Positions 26,287-34,861 of a stretch of 35,047 nucleotides of DNA are shown here, in pieces (position 1 is the first letter of the stretch; each line of letters begins with the position of its first letter). The translations under genes and the position numbers were made by a program. The DNA is taken from the NCBI GenBank assembly GCA_024763015.1, contig JANTGO010000004.1, positions 1-35,047 on the forward strand. The letters are read 5' to 3'. This stretch comes from Flavobacteriaceae bacterium. Lineage in GTDB: Bacteria > Bacteroidota > Bacteroidia > Flavobacteriales > Flavobacteriaceae. The notes beneath the pieces are model-generated. The model saw nothing but the letters and a program-made list of their open reading frames with translations. It did no database searches and had not been told where the DNA came from.

Positions 26287-26787
26287 TCAATTTTGCACAT
26301 CAATATTTACCTCATTATGTGCTTTTTCCAGAATAAAACTTTTCTTTGAAGTGCCATTCATAAAATGAACAATATTCTTTTGTTCATCGAATAGGTCTTG
26401 CAAAATAGCATTATACACTGCTAATGATTTCAGTTTTTGCTTTAAAGGTACTTCAATCAAAATAACAAGAAAATCATCTTCTTGGGTTGTGCCTAATATA
26501 TTATATGACAAATCAGTTTCATTGGTTCGTAACTTGAACTTTTTATGAACATATCTTTTTAACAATGCTTGTGTTTTTGATTCGCCTAAATGGGCATCTA
26601 CTTGATAAGTGTCAGACAAAACGTGTTCCATATCATCAGGAAAAACACGCATAACGATTTCTAATTTCATCGCCTCTGGCTTATAAACAATCTCTGTAAC
26701 ACTTACATAATATTTATGTAATGCAAAGGAACTCAGTAGCAGAATAATCGTTAAAAATCCTATTTTTTTTATACTTTTGTCAAACAT
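26287..26787 (-). CDS. DUF6702-like exported protein
   Basis: A 166-residue protein with an N-terminal hydrophobic segment (about residues 9-25). The body reads YVSVTEIVYKPEAMKLEIVMRVFPDDMEHVL, then YVHKKFKLRTNETDLSYNILG, and ends with NIVHFMNGTSKKSFILEKAHN, which I recognise as the DUF6702 family of Bacteroidota, whose function is unknown. It is likely periplasmic, but the hydrophobic segment has no lipobox. It is convergent with the GDSL gene and divergent from the Asp-box lipoprotein gene. Confidence 0.72.
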   Translation of the reverse strand: MFDKSIKKIGFLTIILLLSSFALHKYYVSVTEIVYKPEAMKLEIVMRVFPDDMEHVLSDTYQVDAHLGESKTQALLKRYVHKKFKLRTNETDLSYNILGTTQEDDFLVILIEVPLKQKLKSLAVYNAILQDLFDEQKNIVHFMNGTSKKSFILEKAHNEVNIDVQN

Positions 26788-26822
26788 TTTATTTCTATAT
26801 AAATTAATATTGTTTTAAGTCA

Positions 26823-26830
26823 CAAACATA
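26823..26830 (-). promoter_or_regulatory. Putative -7 element of the DUF6702 gene
   Basis: Minus-strand TATGTTTG is an exact TAnnTTTG match, 35 bp upstream of the ATG. No -33 TTG at 19-21 bp. Confidence 0.35.
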
Positions 26831-26876
26831 AACAATAATAAAGTGCAAATAAAGGCCATTCATCAAAAAACAAAAC

Positions 26877-28193
26877 ATGAATAAAAAATTTCTATCCTTC
26901 GCTTTACTTTTCATCTTAATATCTTGTAATTCGTTAAAAACAACAACACAAATATCATTCCCAAAAGAAAAAAGTCCGGTTATCACCTTGCAGCGCAGTC
27001 AAAATTTGTATTCAGATTTGTCGGAACCCAGTATCTGTATCAACAAATCAAACAACCAAAACATTGTTGCCGGAAGCATTTTTGACAATGTTTACGTTTC
27101 TGATAATCAAGGAAAAACTTGGACACATAACCGGTTGCATTCAACTTATGGGGTTTTTGGCGATCCTTGTTTGGCTTCGGATCATCAAGGAAATTTGTAT
27201 TACCTACATTTGGCAGACCCTGATCATAATAGATTTAGCAAGGAATTTTTAAGCTCAATAGTCATTCAACGATCAACAGATAATGGCAAAACTTGGGATT
27301 TGGGAACGGCTATCGGTTATAATCCCAAAACCATACAAGACAAACATTGGATTGGTATCGATCCCGTTTCGGGGGCGCTTGCCGTTACTTGGACAGAATT
27401 TGATGCCTACGAAAGTAAAAACCCCAACGATCACTCTCGCATCCTCTTCTCTCGCTCCGATGATCATGGAAAGACTTGGTCCAAACCTATAAGTATTAGC
27501 CAATTTGAAGGAGATTGTCTAGATGATGACGGCACAACCGAAGGGGCTGTCCCCGTTTTTGATAAAAAAGGAAATATTTATGTCGCTTGGGCTTGGAACA
27601 ACAAAATTTATTTTGACAAAAGCACCGATGGCGGTAAAACTTGGTTAGACGAAGATATTGTCATAGCCAACCAACCCGAAGGATGGAATTATACAATTCC
27701 GGGTATATTTAGAGCCAATGGCATGCCCGTTTTGTGCATTGACAACAGCAATAGCCCTTATGCCGGTACTTTATACGTTAACTGGTCAGACCAAAGAAAA
27801 GGCACAGACGACACCGATATTTTTATCAGCAAAAGCACAGATGGCGGTAAAACTTGGCAAAAAGCCAAACGCGTCAATACCGACAAAAGCAAAACTCATC
27901 AATTTTTAACTTGGATGAGCCTTGACCCAACTACCGGTTATATCTATATCGTTTATTATGACAGAAGCAAATATAAAGACAACAAAACAGATGTTTTCCT
28001 AGCTTTTAGCACCAATGGCGGTAAAGATTTTAGTGGCAAAATCATTTCAGAAAAACCTTTTACACCCCAGCAAAATTATTTTATGGGCGACTACAACAAT
28101 ATAGATGCTTACAAAGGAATCGTAACACCCATTTGGACAGATTTTGATAAGAATGTATTAAGCATCAAAACTGCTGTGTATCATTTTGAGTAA
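26877..28193 (+). CDS. Asp-box (BNR-repeat) sialidase-like lipoprotein
   Basis: A 438-residue predicted lipoprotein: signal peptide with lipobox ILISC (Cys at about residue 17), then a six-bladed propeller-type domain. Asp-boxes (S/T-x-D-x-G-x-x-W) occur at VSDNQGKTW, STDNGKTW, RSDDHGKTW, STDGGKTW twice and STNGGKDF. This repeat is found in sialidases, but also in many exported propeller proteins. The sialidase FRIP motif and the Arg triad are not evident, so enzymatic sialidase activity is not established. Its stop codon abuts the stop of the carboxylase gene with no spacer. Confidence 0.83.
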   Translation: MNKKFLSFALLFILISCNSLKTTTQISFPKEKSPVITLQRSQNLYSDLSEPSICINKSNNQNIVAGSIFDNVYVSDNQGKTWTHNRLHSTYGVFGDPCLASDHQGNLYYLHLADPDHNRFSKEFLSSIVIQRSTDNGKTWDLGTAIGYNPKTIQDKHWIGIDPVSGALAVTWTEFDAYESKNPNDHSRILFSRSDDHGKTWSKPISISQFEGDCLDDDGTTEGAVPVFDKKGNIYVAWAWNNKIYFDKSTDGGKTWLDEDIVIANQPEGWNYTIPGIFRANGMPVLCIDNSNSPYAGTLYVNWSDQRKGTDDTDIFISKSTDGGKTWQKAKRVNTDKSKTHQFLTWMSLDPTTGYIYIVYYDRSKYKDNKTDVFLAFSTNGGKDFSGKIISEKPFTPQQNYFMGDYNNIDAYKGIVTPIWTDFDKNVLSIKTAVYHFE

Positions 28194-29822
28194 TCAAGTC
28201 TGAATAGCCCCAACATTGTAGCGCTCTGTAATCGGTTTTTTGTTGGCCATATCTATTCCAAGACTAATCCATTTACGCGTTTCAAGCGGGTCGATAATCG
28301 CATCGGTCCACAAGCGTGCTGCCGCATAATAAGGCGATATTTGCTTGTTGTATTTATTTTGGATATTTTCGAGCAATTCTTTCTCCTTTTGCGGGGTAAT
28401 TTCTTCGCCCATTTTTTTTAGCCGTGCTTCCTCTATTTGCAACAGTACTTTTGAAGCAGCAGCACCGCTCATCACCGCCATTTCTGATGTCGGCCAAGCT
28501 ACAATCAGTCTAGGATCATAGGCCTTGCCATTCATTGCATAGTTTCCGGCACCGTAAGAATTTCCTACAATTACCGTGAATTTTGGCACAACCGACGTAC
28601 TTACGGCACTGACCATTTTTGCGCCGTCTTTGATAATACCGCCTTGTTCAGACCGACTACCCACCATAAATCCGGTGACATCTTGCAGAAATACCAATGG
28701 AATTTTCTTTTGGTTACAATTCATCACAAAACGAGCTGCTTTGTCAGAAGAATCGGAGTAAATAACCCCACCAAATTGCATTTCGCCTTTGGCATTTTTA
28801 ACGATTTTACGTTGATTGGTAACAATCCCAACCGCCCAGCCATCGATACGGGCATAACCACAAATAAGTGTTTTGCCATAATCGGCTTTATATTCATCAA
28901 AAGAATCAGCATCAACCAATCGATCGATTATCTCGTACATATCGTATTGCGATTGTCTTGATACCGGCAAAATACCATAAATTTCTTCCGGATTTTTCTT
29001 TGGTTCTTTTACCTCAATTCTGTTAAAACCTGCCATATCGGGCGCCCCTATTTTACCTAAAATATTCTTTATTTTATCAAGCGCCTCTTGGTCGTTTTTT
29101 ACCTTATGATCTACCACGCCCGAAATGGCCGTTTGTGTAGTTGCGCCACCCAAACTTTCATTGTCTATATTTTCGCCTATCGCCGCCTTGACCAAATAAC
29201 TGCCTGCCAAAAAAATACTTCCGGTTTTATCTACAATCAGACTTTCATCGCTCATAATGGGCAAATAAGCACCGCCGGCAACACAACTTCCCATTATGGC
29301 AGCAATCTGAATAATCCCCTTGCTACTCATCACGGCATTGTTGCGAAAAATACGACCAAAATGTTCTTTATCGGGGAAAATTTCATCTTGCATTGGCAAA
29401 TACACACCTGCAGAATCGACCAAATAAATAATAGGCAAATTGTTCTCCATGGCAATTTCCTGTGCGCGCAGATTTTTCTTTCCGGCAATTGGAAACCAAG
29501 CGCCTGCTTTTACCGTAGCGTCATTGGCAACCACAATGACCTGTCTACCATCTATGTAACCAATCTTTACTACGACACCTCCGGCAGGACATCCTCCGTG
29601 TTCGGCATACATCTCATATCCGGCAAATGCCCCGATTTCAATCTGTGACTTGTCATCATCCAACAGATATGCAACGCGATCACGAGCGGTCATTTTGCCC
29701 TTCGCATGCTCCTTTTCAATACGTTTTTTGCCACCACCTATATGAATTTTTGCCAGTTTTTGGCGAACTTCGGATAATTTTAATCTATTATAATCTTCGT
29801 TTTTATTGAATTGAATATCCAT
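28194..29822 (-). CDS. Acyl-CoA carboxylase carboxyltransferase subunit (methylcrotonyl-CoA carboxylase beta-like)
   Basis: A 542-residue carboxyltransferase of the biotin-dependent acyl-CoA carboxylases. Blocks seen: GGKKRIEKEHAKGKMTARDR, GGCPAGGVVVKIGYIDGRQV, IYLVDSAGVYLPMQDEIFPDKEHFGR, IMGSCVAGGAYLPIMSDE, SIFLAGSYLVKAAIGEN, LQDVTGFMVGSRSEQGGIIKDGAKMV and VGNSYGAGNYAMNGKAYDPRL. The combination of the YLP-Q--FPD--HFGR and GSYGAGNY-M-G motifs points to the methylcrotonyl-CoA carboxylase beta branch rather than propionyl-CoA carboxylase. Leucine or isoprenoid degradation is implied. No biotin carboxylase or biotin carrier gene lies beside it, unlike many MCC operons. BirA at 4893 could serve its partner. 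Confidence 0.88.
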   Translation of the reverse strand: MDIQFNKNEDYNRLKLSEVRQKLAKIHIGGGKKRIEKEHAKGKMTARDRVAYLLDDDKSQIEIGAFAGYEMYAEHGGCPAGGVVVKIGYIDGRQVIVVANDATVKAGAWFPIAGKKNLRAQEIAMENNLPIIYLVDSAGVYLPMQDEIFPDKEHFGRIFRNNAVMSSKGIIQIAAIMGSCVAGGAYLPIMSDESLIVDKTGSIFLAGSYLVKAAIGENIDNESLGGATTQTAISGVVDHKVKNDQEALDKIKNILGKIGAPDMAGFNRIEVKEPKKNPEEIYGILPVSRQSQYDMYEIIDRLVDADSFDEYKADYGKTLICGYARIDGWAVGIVTNQRKIVKNAKGEMQFGGVIYSDSSDKAARFVMNCNQKKIPLVFLQDVTGFMVGSRSEQGGIIKDGAKMVSAVSTSVVPKFTVIVGNSYGAGNYAMNGKAYDPRLIVAWPTSEMAVMSGAAASKVLLQIEEARLKKMGEEITPQKEKELLENIQNKYNKQISPYYAAARLWTDAIIDPLETRKWISLGIDMANKKPITERYNVGAIQT

Positions 29823-29874
29823 AAAATGTAATACTTAAAATGATTTGTCTAAAGTAACGAAAATGCAGCAAACC

Positions 29875-31416
29875 TCAAAATGTTTTGTATAATTTAATAT
29901 GCAATTGCAAGGAATCTATTAGTTTTCTGGATTTGCGTTTATAACCTTCAAATTGATAGGCCTTAAAATTTAAAAAATGCAATTTGTCAAATATCTTTTT
30001 TTGATTGGATTTTGGCTGAAACGGATGATAAAGTGTACTTGAATCCATCGGGAAAAAGTAAAATGTATTGATAGAAATAATAGAATCATCACTTATTTTA
30101 TCCGAGTATCTATAAATCTTTTGTGGCAAATTGGACCAAGATTGCGAATCTTCTGAAATCTCAATTATCTGTTGGCGCGGATAGCTCCTTAAATAAGACC
30201 AATACACATCTCTTGGATAGGAAATGTTTAAATAATGCTGCATCTGAACAAAGAAAAATGCCGTTGCTAACATTACAATTGACAACATCAATATATATCG
30301 ATATAAAATTTTAATGTTGGATATAACATATAAAATTAACAATATCCATATTGGAAAAAATTGGTGCAAAATCCTGGCATAGAGCGTTACTGCATAAAAA
30401 TAATAACCCAAAACTACATAAAGTAGGTAGAAAAATGTGTAGGACAAAAGCACAGCTAATAATACTTTATCGCTATGTTTTTTGCCTCGGATTAATCTAT
30501 ACAGCATAAAAATACCCAAGACAAATATTATCAAAAAAACATATCCTAAAAAACCCTCAACAGCTATCAGATATTTAAATATGAAAGTTGGGGTATCCCA
30601 AAAATCTCCTTGTGTAACGGTAGTAGAAAGCCTTAGCGCATTGTGAATAAATGATTTTCCGCCCAATCTCGAAAACAGTTCAAAAAATAACAAAATCGAA
30701 ATACTTCCGAAGATATATGTTAGAACTACAAAACTAGTTCTTTTAAATTTTTTATGACTAGATTGAAATAGAACAAACAAAAACACCCCAAACAAAGCCA
30801 TAAAACTTAAATTATACGCCGGATAGACCAAGAAAGCAAAAAAACTTAATCCGCCAAGTAGAAATGCTTCTTTTGGAGCAATCTTTTTTTTATCAAAGTA
30901 CAACCTAAGCAAGCGATATAAAACAAATAAAAATAATAACAATGAAGCATCATAAGGATAAAGATGTCTCAGATAAACATAGGAATTTAGCAGCAATGTA
31001 TAAACCAAAACGCCAAACAAAGCCAAATCTCTGTGCTGAAAAACAAGTAGATAAATTTTATATAACAACCAAATTATCAGGCCATAAATGATAAAATTAT
31101 AAACAAAGACCACATAAAAATTTCTTGTTTCAAAAAAATCCAAATCAAAGATTTTAGCCGTGATGAACTGCATGCTTGCCGGAATCATTTTAAGTAAAAT
31201 CTCACCCGGTCGCCCTTGTGCAGAAAATACCGCCGAAGAAAAGCCGTAAAAGTCGCCATGCATTAAATGTTTCAAGGCACTCCAAGCCATAAGATATCGA
31301 CGTTCATCGGGCTCTGTCATATAACCGGCATTAATCAAACGAAATTTGTACAAATTCGTCAAAACCAAAAAGCCGACTAATATTTTTATAAAAAATTTTG
31401 AAAACTTTGCATTCAT
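29875..31416 (-). CDS. GT-C-like polytopic membrane protein (ArnT/PMT-type), probable glycosyltransferase
   Basis: A 513-residue inner-membrane protein with about 11 hydrophobic helices, from the N-terminal FFIKILVGFLVLTNLY to about residue 390, then a C-terminal soluble region of about 120 residues. The first loop carries GYMTEPDERRYLMAWSALKHL, where an acidic Asp-Glu pair is characteristic of GT-C transferases that use polyprenyl-linked sugars. FdtA immediately precedes it on the same strand. It could add a sugar from lipid carrier to a glycan or lipid. No close family name is recognised. The ATG at 31416 is chosen because it begins just before the first membrane helix; a GTG at 31446 is upstream. 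An exact TAnnTTTG is at 31422-31429, but too close to the ATG to be convincing. Confidence 0.68.
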   Translation of the reverse strand: MNAKFSKFFIKILVGFLVLTNLYKFRLINAGYMTEPDERRYLMAWSALKHLMHGDFYGFSSAVFSAQGRPGEILLKMIPASMQFITAKIFDLDFFETRNFYVVFVYNFIIYGLIIWLLYKIYLLVFQHRDLALFGVLVYTLLLNSYVYLRHLYPYDASLLLFLFVLYRLLRLYFDKKKIAPKEAFLLGGLSFFAFLVYPAYNLSFMALFGVFLFVLFQSSHKKFKRTSFVVLTYIFGSISILLFFELFSRLGGKSFIHNALRLSTTVTQGDFWDTPTFIFKYLIAVEGFLGYVFLIIFVLGIFMLYRLIRGKKHSDKVLLAVLLSYTFFYLLYVVLGYYFYAVTLYARILHQFFPIWILLILYVISNIKILYRYILMLSIVMLATAFFFVQMQHYLNISYPRDVYWSYLRSYPRQQIIEISEDSQSWSNLPQKIYRYSDKISDDSIISINTFYFFPMDSSTLYHPFQPKSNQKKIFDKLHFLNFKAYQFEGYKRKSRKLIDSLQLHIKLYKTF

Positions 31417-31478
31417 TAGAGCAAAGGTATTAAATTTGAAGTTCACTACCTAAATTAGAGAACCTAAGCAAATAATAC

Positions 31479-31886
31479 TTATTCATTCTTACTTGCCAGA
31501 AAAGTTTGGTAATCGCGTATATAATCCGATTCATCAAATTTACCCGAATTTAAAACCAAGCAGACGCTACCTTGAGAAAAAGATTGCAATTCGCGCCAAA
31601 TGCCGGTGTCAATAAGCAAACCTCGATCGGGACGGTTGAGTAAAATGGTTTTTTTTTGAATTCCGTCATCTAAAACAACTTCAAAACTACCACTGATGGC
31701 TATTAGAAACTCTTGTTGTAACTTGTGTGCATGACCACCCCGATAGGCGCCTGCAGGAATATCAAACAGATAATAAACCCTGTTCATCTTAAAAGGCAAA
31801 ATGCCATTTTCGACCACTGCCAAATTACCGCGATGGTCTTTTATCTTAGGTATTCCTATAATTTCACAATCTGTTATCAATGCCAT
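31479..31886 (-). CDS. fdtA: dTDP-sugar 3,4-ketoisomerase, FdtA/QdtA-like
   Basis: A 135-residue cupin of the WxcM-like group. IGIPKIKDHRGNLAVVENG, RVYYLFDIPAGAYRGGHAHK and QEFLIAISGSFEVVLDDG match FdtA/QdtA enzymes, which shift the ketone of dTDP-4-keto-6-deoxyglucose from C4 to C3. The catalytic histidines lie in the RGGHAHK segment. The next step, transamination at C3, would be done by the FdtB-like enzyme encoded at 6438. The gene lies between a MacB-like permease 21 bp upstream and a GT-C-like protein 62 bp downstream, all on the minus strand. Distinguishing FdtA from QdtA (galacto or gluco product) needs structure-guided alignment. Confidence 0.88.
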   Translation of the reverse strand: MALITDCEIIGIPKIKDHRGNLAVVENGILPFKMNRVYYLFDIPAGAYRGGHAHKLQQEFLIAISGSFEVVLDDGIQKKTILLNRPDRGLLIDTGIWRELQSFSQGSVCLVLNSGKFDESDYIRDYQTFLASKNE

Positions 31887-31907
31887 TTTTTACATTTATC
31901 GGTGCCA

Positions 31908-33152
31908 TTATTCGTAGCGCAAAGACTCAATCGGATCTAATTTTGATGCCTTATACGCAGGATACAATCCGGAGATAATAGCTACCGCAAATATAACAAA
32001 AATTGCCACACCAATCGCATTCCAAGGCATTGAAAAAGGCATGTGCATCACATTAGCCACCAAAAATCCAATTGATAAACCAAAAACGATTCCCACAAAA
32101 CCACCTAAAAATGTAATGACTAAAGTTTCTACAAAAAACTGAATCATAATTAATAAACGATTGGCCCCAATGGCTTTACGGACACCAATTTCACGCGTAC
32201 GCTCAGTCACGGAAACCAGCATAATATTCATCAAAGCAATCGACGAACCTAAAATGGTAATCAAACCAATAATGAATGCCAAAATTTGCAAGGAGCTGCT
32301 GACACTTTTCAATTCTCCTGCCATTTTATCACTCCTGTTAATACCAAAATTATTCGGTTGAATCGGACGTAGCTTCCTTATTTTTCGCATCAGCGAAATC
32401 GCTTTATCTACTTGTTGACCATACGAATCCTTGTCGGTTACGGCTACGGCAATACTGTAATTTGCTTGCGCAGAAGGAAAAAAATTACGTGCCAAATTTA
32501 GCGGAATAAAAATTTGATCATTTCTACTGCCACCAAAGGTAGATTGCTTGGGTTTTAGCCATCCGGCTACCTTAAATCTATTCCCGTTTATAATAATTTC
32601 TTTTTTAATTGGATCTGTATCCGGAAACAAATCAGCTTTTAAATCTTCACCGATAATGGCGAGGTGTCTATTGTTTAAAATGTCTTTTTGTGTAAAAGAC
32701 TTCCCTTCTTTCACTTCATTGGCATTGACCTGCATATAGTTTTCATCGACACCGACTATCTTAAACTTTGGGTCTGTTTTTTTTGAGTCGCTTTTTATCT
32801 CAACATCACTTGCTACAAAACTCGATAAGGAAACTATCGCATTTTTTTCAAGGTAGCGTTTTTTAAACGCTATTGCATCGCGATAACTAATTCTTGGATT
32901 AATAATTTTATGTCGATTGTGTCTTCCTTTTTGAATAAATTGATTTTCGTATCGTTTAAAAGTAAATTTATTCGACCCCATACTTTGTAAACTGGACGCA
33001 AAACTATTGTCCAAGCCTTTTACAACTGTAAGCGTCCCGACCAAAGCCATAATTCCAAAAGCAATAATCAGGAGCGTAATAGCAGCTCGTACTTTCTGGG
33101 ATTTAATCGATTCAAAAGCGATTACAATATTGTCATATATGATTTTCCACAT
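31908..33152 (-). CDS. MacB/FtsX-type ABC transporter permease
   Basis: A 414-residue membrane protein with the MacB_PCD/FtsX layout: one N-terminal helix (about 21-43, ITLLIIAFGIMALVGTLTVV), a long periplasmic domain (about 50-280), and three C-terminal helices with the FtsX signature VSVTERTREIGVRKAIGA. The end LYPAYKASKLDPIESLRYE is typical of the family. Such permeases form tripartite efflux or lipoprotein-release systems with a separate or fused ATPase. No ATPase gene is beside it: the neighbours are fdtA downstream and an OmpA lipoprotein upstream on the other strand. Substrate unknown. The partner ATPase must be encoded elsewhere or be shared. Confidence 0.9.
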   Translation of the reverse strand: MWKIIYDNIVIAFESIKSQKVRAAITLLIIAFGIMALVGTLTVVKGLDNSFASSLQSMGSNKFTFKRYENQFIQKGRHNRHKIINPRISYRDAIAFKKRYLEKNAIVSLSSFVASDVEIKSDSKKTDPKFKIVGVDENYMQVNANEVKEGKSFTQKDILNNRHLAIIGEDLKADLFPDTDPIKKEIIINGNRFKVAGWLKPKQSTFGGSRNDQIFIPLNLARNFFPSAQANYSIAVAVTDKDSYGQQVDKAISLMRKIRKLRPIQPNNFGINRSDKMAGELKSVSSSLQILAFIIGLITILGSSIALMNIMLVSVTERTREIGVRKAIGANRLLIMIQFFVETLVITFLGGFVGIVFGLSIGFLVANVMHMPFSMPWNAIGVAIFVIFAVAIISGLYPAYKASKLDPIESLRYE

Positions 33153-33388
33153 AATTAATTTAATTTAATAATACAAATGCTATAAATACAACTTATAGAT
33201 ATTCAAATACTTATAAGTCAAAAAGACATCTATTTCAATTCAAAACAAAAAATATTATGCATTTGCTGAAGATATTTCAAACATCAATTCAACAAAACAA
33301 ATATTTCTATAATAAAATACGACTAAAAACGTTTATTATTACAAATATATTTAATAATTTTACATAAATTTTTAAAAACAGAGGAACC

Positions 33389-34213
33389 ATGAAAAGAATC
33401 ATCATTTTAGGATTTGTAATCAGCTTATTACTAAGCTCTTGTGTCAGCAAAAAAAAATATAACATGTTAAAACAGGGTAAGGCCGAAACCGAACAATACC
33501 TTAGAGAGTACAAGGATAAATTCTACAAGTGTACAACAGACAAGGAAAAATTGCAAACCAGACTGGAAGCGCTTAACGATAACAACAAAACTTTGCAAGA
33601 TGCACTGGACAAATGTGTCAATCTCAACCAGCAAGGAAATGTAAATATCAGTAAATTGTTAGACGAAATCAATAAATCTAACAAATACATCAGAATGTTG
33701 ATTGTAGAAAATAATAAAAAAGACTCTTTAAACAAAGTTTTAAGCACCCGTATTACCCGTTCGCTCAAGGATGTAGATACCAAAGATTTGGATGTTAAAG
33801 TAAAAAAAGGTGTGGTATTCATCTCGTTGTCAGACAAAATGATGTTTAAATCCGGCAAAACAAAAATCAACAAACAAGCCGATAGCGTATTGTTAAAATT
33901 GGCTCGAATCATCAACGACTACAAAGATTATGAGGTATTGATTGAAGGACATACCGACAACGTGCCTATTCACACATCTTGTATGAAGGACAACTGGGAT
34001 TTGAGTGCCTTAAGAGCTACTTCTATCGCACGAAAACTCCAAGACGATTTTGGGGTAGATCCTGCCAGACTTACTGCCGGCGGACGCGGAGAATGGGTTC
34101 CAAAAGTTAGCAATGACACACCCGAAAACAGAGAAATTAACCGTAGAACCGAAATTATTTTGTTGCCTAATCTTAAACAATTTAATCAGTTAATGGAAAA
34201 AGGACATCAATAA
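33389..34213 (+). CDS. OmpA-family lipoprotein
   Basis: A 274-residue outer-membrane lipoprotein. The lipobox is LLLSSC with the cysteine at about residue 18. A coiled-coil or helical region spans about 30-120 (KGKAETEQYLREYKDKFYK onward), then the C-terminal OmpA domain with VLIEGHTDNVPI and NWDLSALRATSIARKL, then PARLTAGGRGEWVPKVSNDT and NREINRRTEIIL, which bind peptidoglycan through the conserved Asp and Arg positions. It would tether the outer membrane to the cell wall. A Shine-Dalgarno-like GAGGAA (33381-33386) lies 2 bp before the ATG, unusual in this window where leaders are AT-rich. The gap to the divergent permease (33153-33388, 236 bp) contains AT-rich sequence and no clear promoter. 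Confidence 0.9.
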   Translation: MKRIIILGFVISLLLSSCVSKKKYNMLKQGKAETEQYLREYKDKFYKCTTDKEKLQTRLEALNDNNKTLQDALDKCVNLNQQGNVNISKLLDEINKSNKYIRMLIVENNKKDSLNKVLSTRITRSLKDVDTKDLDVKVKKGVVFISLSDKMMFKSGKTKINKQADSVLLKLARIINDYKDYEVLIEGHTDNVPIHTSCMKDNWDLSALRATSIARKLQDDFGVDPARLTAGGRGEWVPKVSNDTPENREINRRTEIILLPNLKQFNQLMEKGHQ

Positions 34214-34260
34214 ATTTTTAATATCGGCTAATTATCAACAAACAATTTAATTTATAAAAT

Positions 34261-34277
34261 TATACACTACGTGTATA
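34261..34277. repeat. Short inverted repeat with ACGTGTATA, upstream edge of the cassette region
   Basis: TATACAC (34261-34267) and GTGTATA (34271-34277) are perfect complements separated by TAC. The last nine bases, ACGTGTATA (34269-34277), recur at 34863-34871 just beyond the ORF at 34326. See the cassette finding. Confidence 0.6.
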
Positions 34278-34283
34278 TATGAA

Positions 34284-34303
34284 ATATCACGAATTCGTGA
34301 TAT
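34284..34303. repeat. Perfect 20-bp palindrome upstream of the cassette ORF
   Basis: Arms ATATCACGAA and TTCGTGATAT form an uninterrupted palindrome with no spacer, lying between the short repeat at 34261 and the left inverted repeat at 34310. It could form a cruciform or bind a dimeric protein. Confidence 0.8.
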
Positions 34304-34309
34304 ACGTAC

Positions 34310-34319
34310 GTTACCTACA
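34310..34319. repeat. Left inverted repeat of the cassette
   Basis: GTTACCTACA is the exact reverse complement of TGTAGGTAAC at 34852-34861. It ends 6 bp before the ATG at 34326 and is preceded by CGTAC, while the right copy is followed by AACG, so the imperfect match extends outward by CGT. Confidence 0.75.
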
Positions 34320-34325
34320 ATTTGA

Positions 34326-34856
34326 ATGAAACAATACGTAAAATTCACCATTAAGGATTCTGATAATAATGAAACTACTGAATTCAGTTATGTTCCAAAC
34401 TCGTTTGGAGAAATTGAATTGCGAAAACTGACTGACAAATTGAATATTCTAATCATTCATTTTGAGAATCTGGATTTAGTAAGAGAAAACTTGGATGATG
34501 AAGCAGACGAATTTTTAGATGACCCAATATCAATAATGCTAACAAATTATCCAATAAAAATAAATGAACTATCTGAATTAGAATTGGATTTAAAAGATGG
34601 CTGGACTGATGATATGTTATTTACTATGGTCACTTTTAGAGATGGAGAATCGATTAATAATAACAAAATATCCATTAAAAAAGATGGGAATGGAGTGTTT
34701 GTCGTTAATTGGACAGGAAGTTACTCAACTTGGAACACAGACCGTTCTGATAGATTTTTAGAATTAAATATAAAGGCAAAACTAAAAACTGAAATAGTAA
34801 CACCTTTATGCGAAAATGATGAAGTTATAATAGAAACGTTCGATAAAAAACTGTAG
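34326..34856 (+). CDS. Unrecognised acidic protein, cassette ORF
   Basis: A 176-residue soluble protein with no signal peptide, membrane helix, lipobox or enzymatic motif that I recognise. It is acidic, with clusters such as ENLDDEADEFLDDP (about residues 56-69). The second half looks strand-rich, with MLFTMVTFRDGES, GNGVFVVNWTGSYSTWNTD and FLELNIKAKL. Size and acidity would suit an immunity-like or small accessory protein, but that is a guess. The context is the unusual part: the ATG lies 6 bp after a 10-bp inverted repeat whose partner contains the TAG stop, and both sides carry hairpin-rich non-coding DNA. Coding space is thus almost exactly the length of the unit. Codon use appears more AT-rich than in neighbouring housekeeping genes by eye; no count was made. 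Confidence 0.7.
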   Translation: MKQYVKFTIKDSDNNETTEFSYVPNSFGEIELRKLTDKLNILIIHFENLDLVRENLDDEADEFLDDPISIMLTNYPIKINELSELELDLKDGWTDDMLFTMVTFRDGESINNNKISIKKDGNGVFVVNWTGSYSTWNTDRSDRFLELNIKAKLKTEIVTPLCENDEVIIETFDKKL

Positions 34857-34861
34857 GTAAC
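34852..34861. repeat. Right inverted repeat of the cassette, containing the stop codon
   Basis: TGTAGGTAAC complements the left repeat at 34310-34319. The TAG stop of the ORF (34854-34856) lies inside it. Confidence 0.75.

Noticed and set aside
29088-29648. Open frame of 186 codons on the plus strand opposite the carboxylase gene
   Set aside because: Antisense shadow of a strongly conserved gene; no signature.
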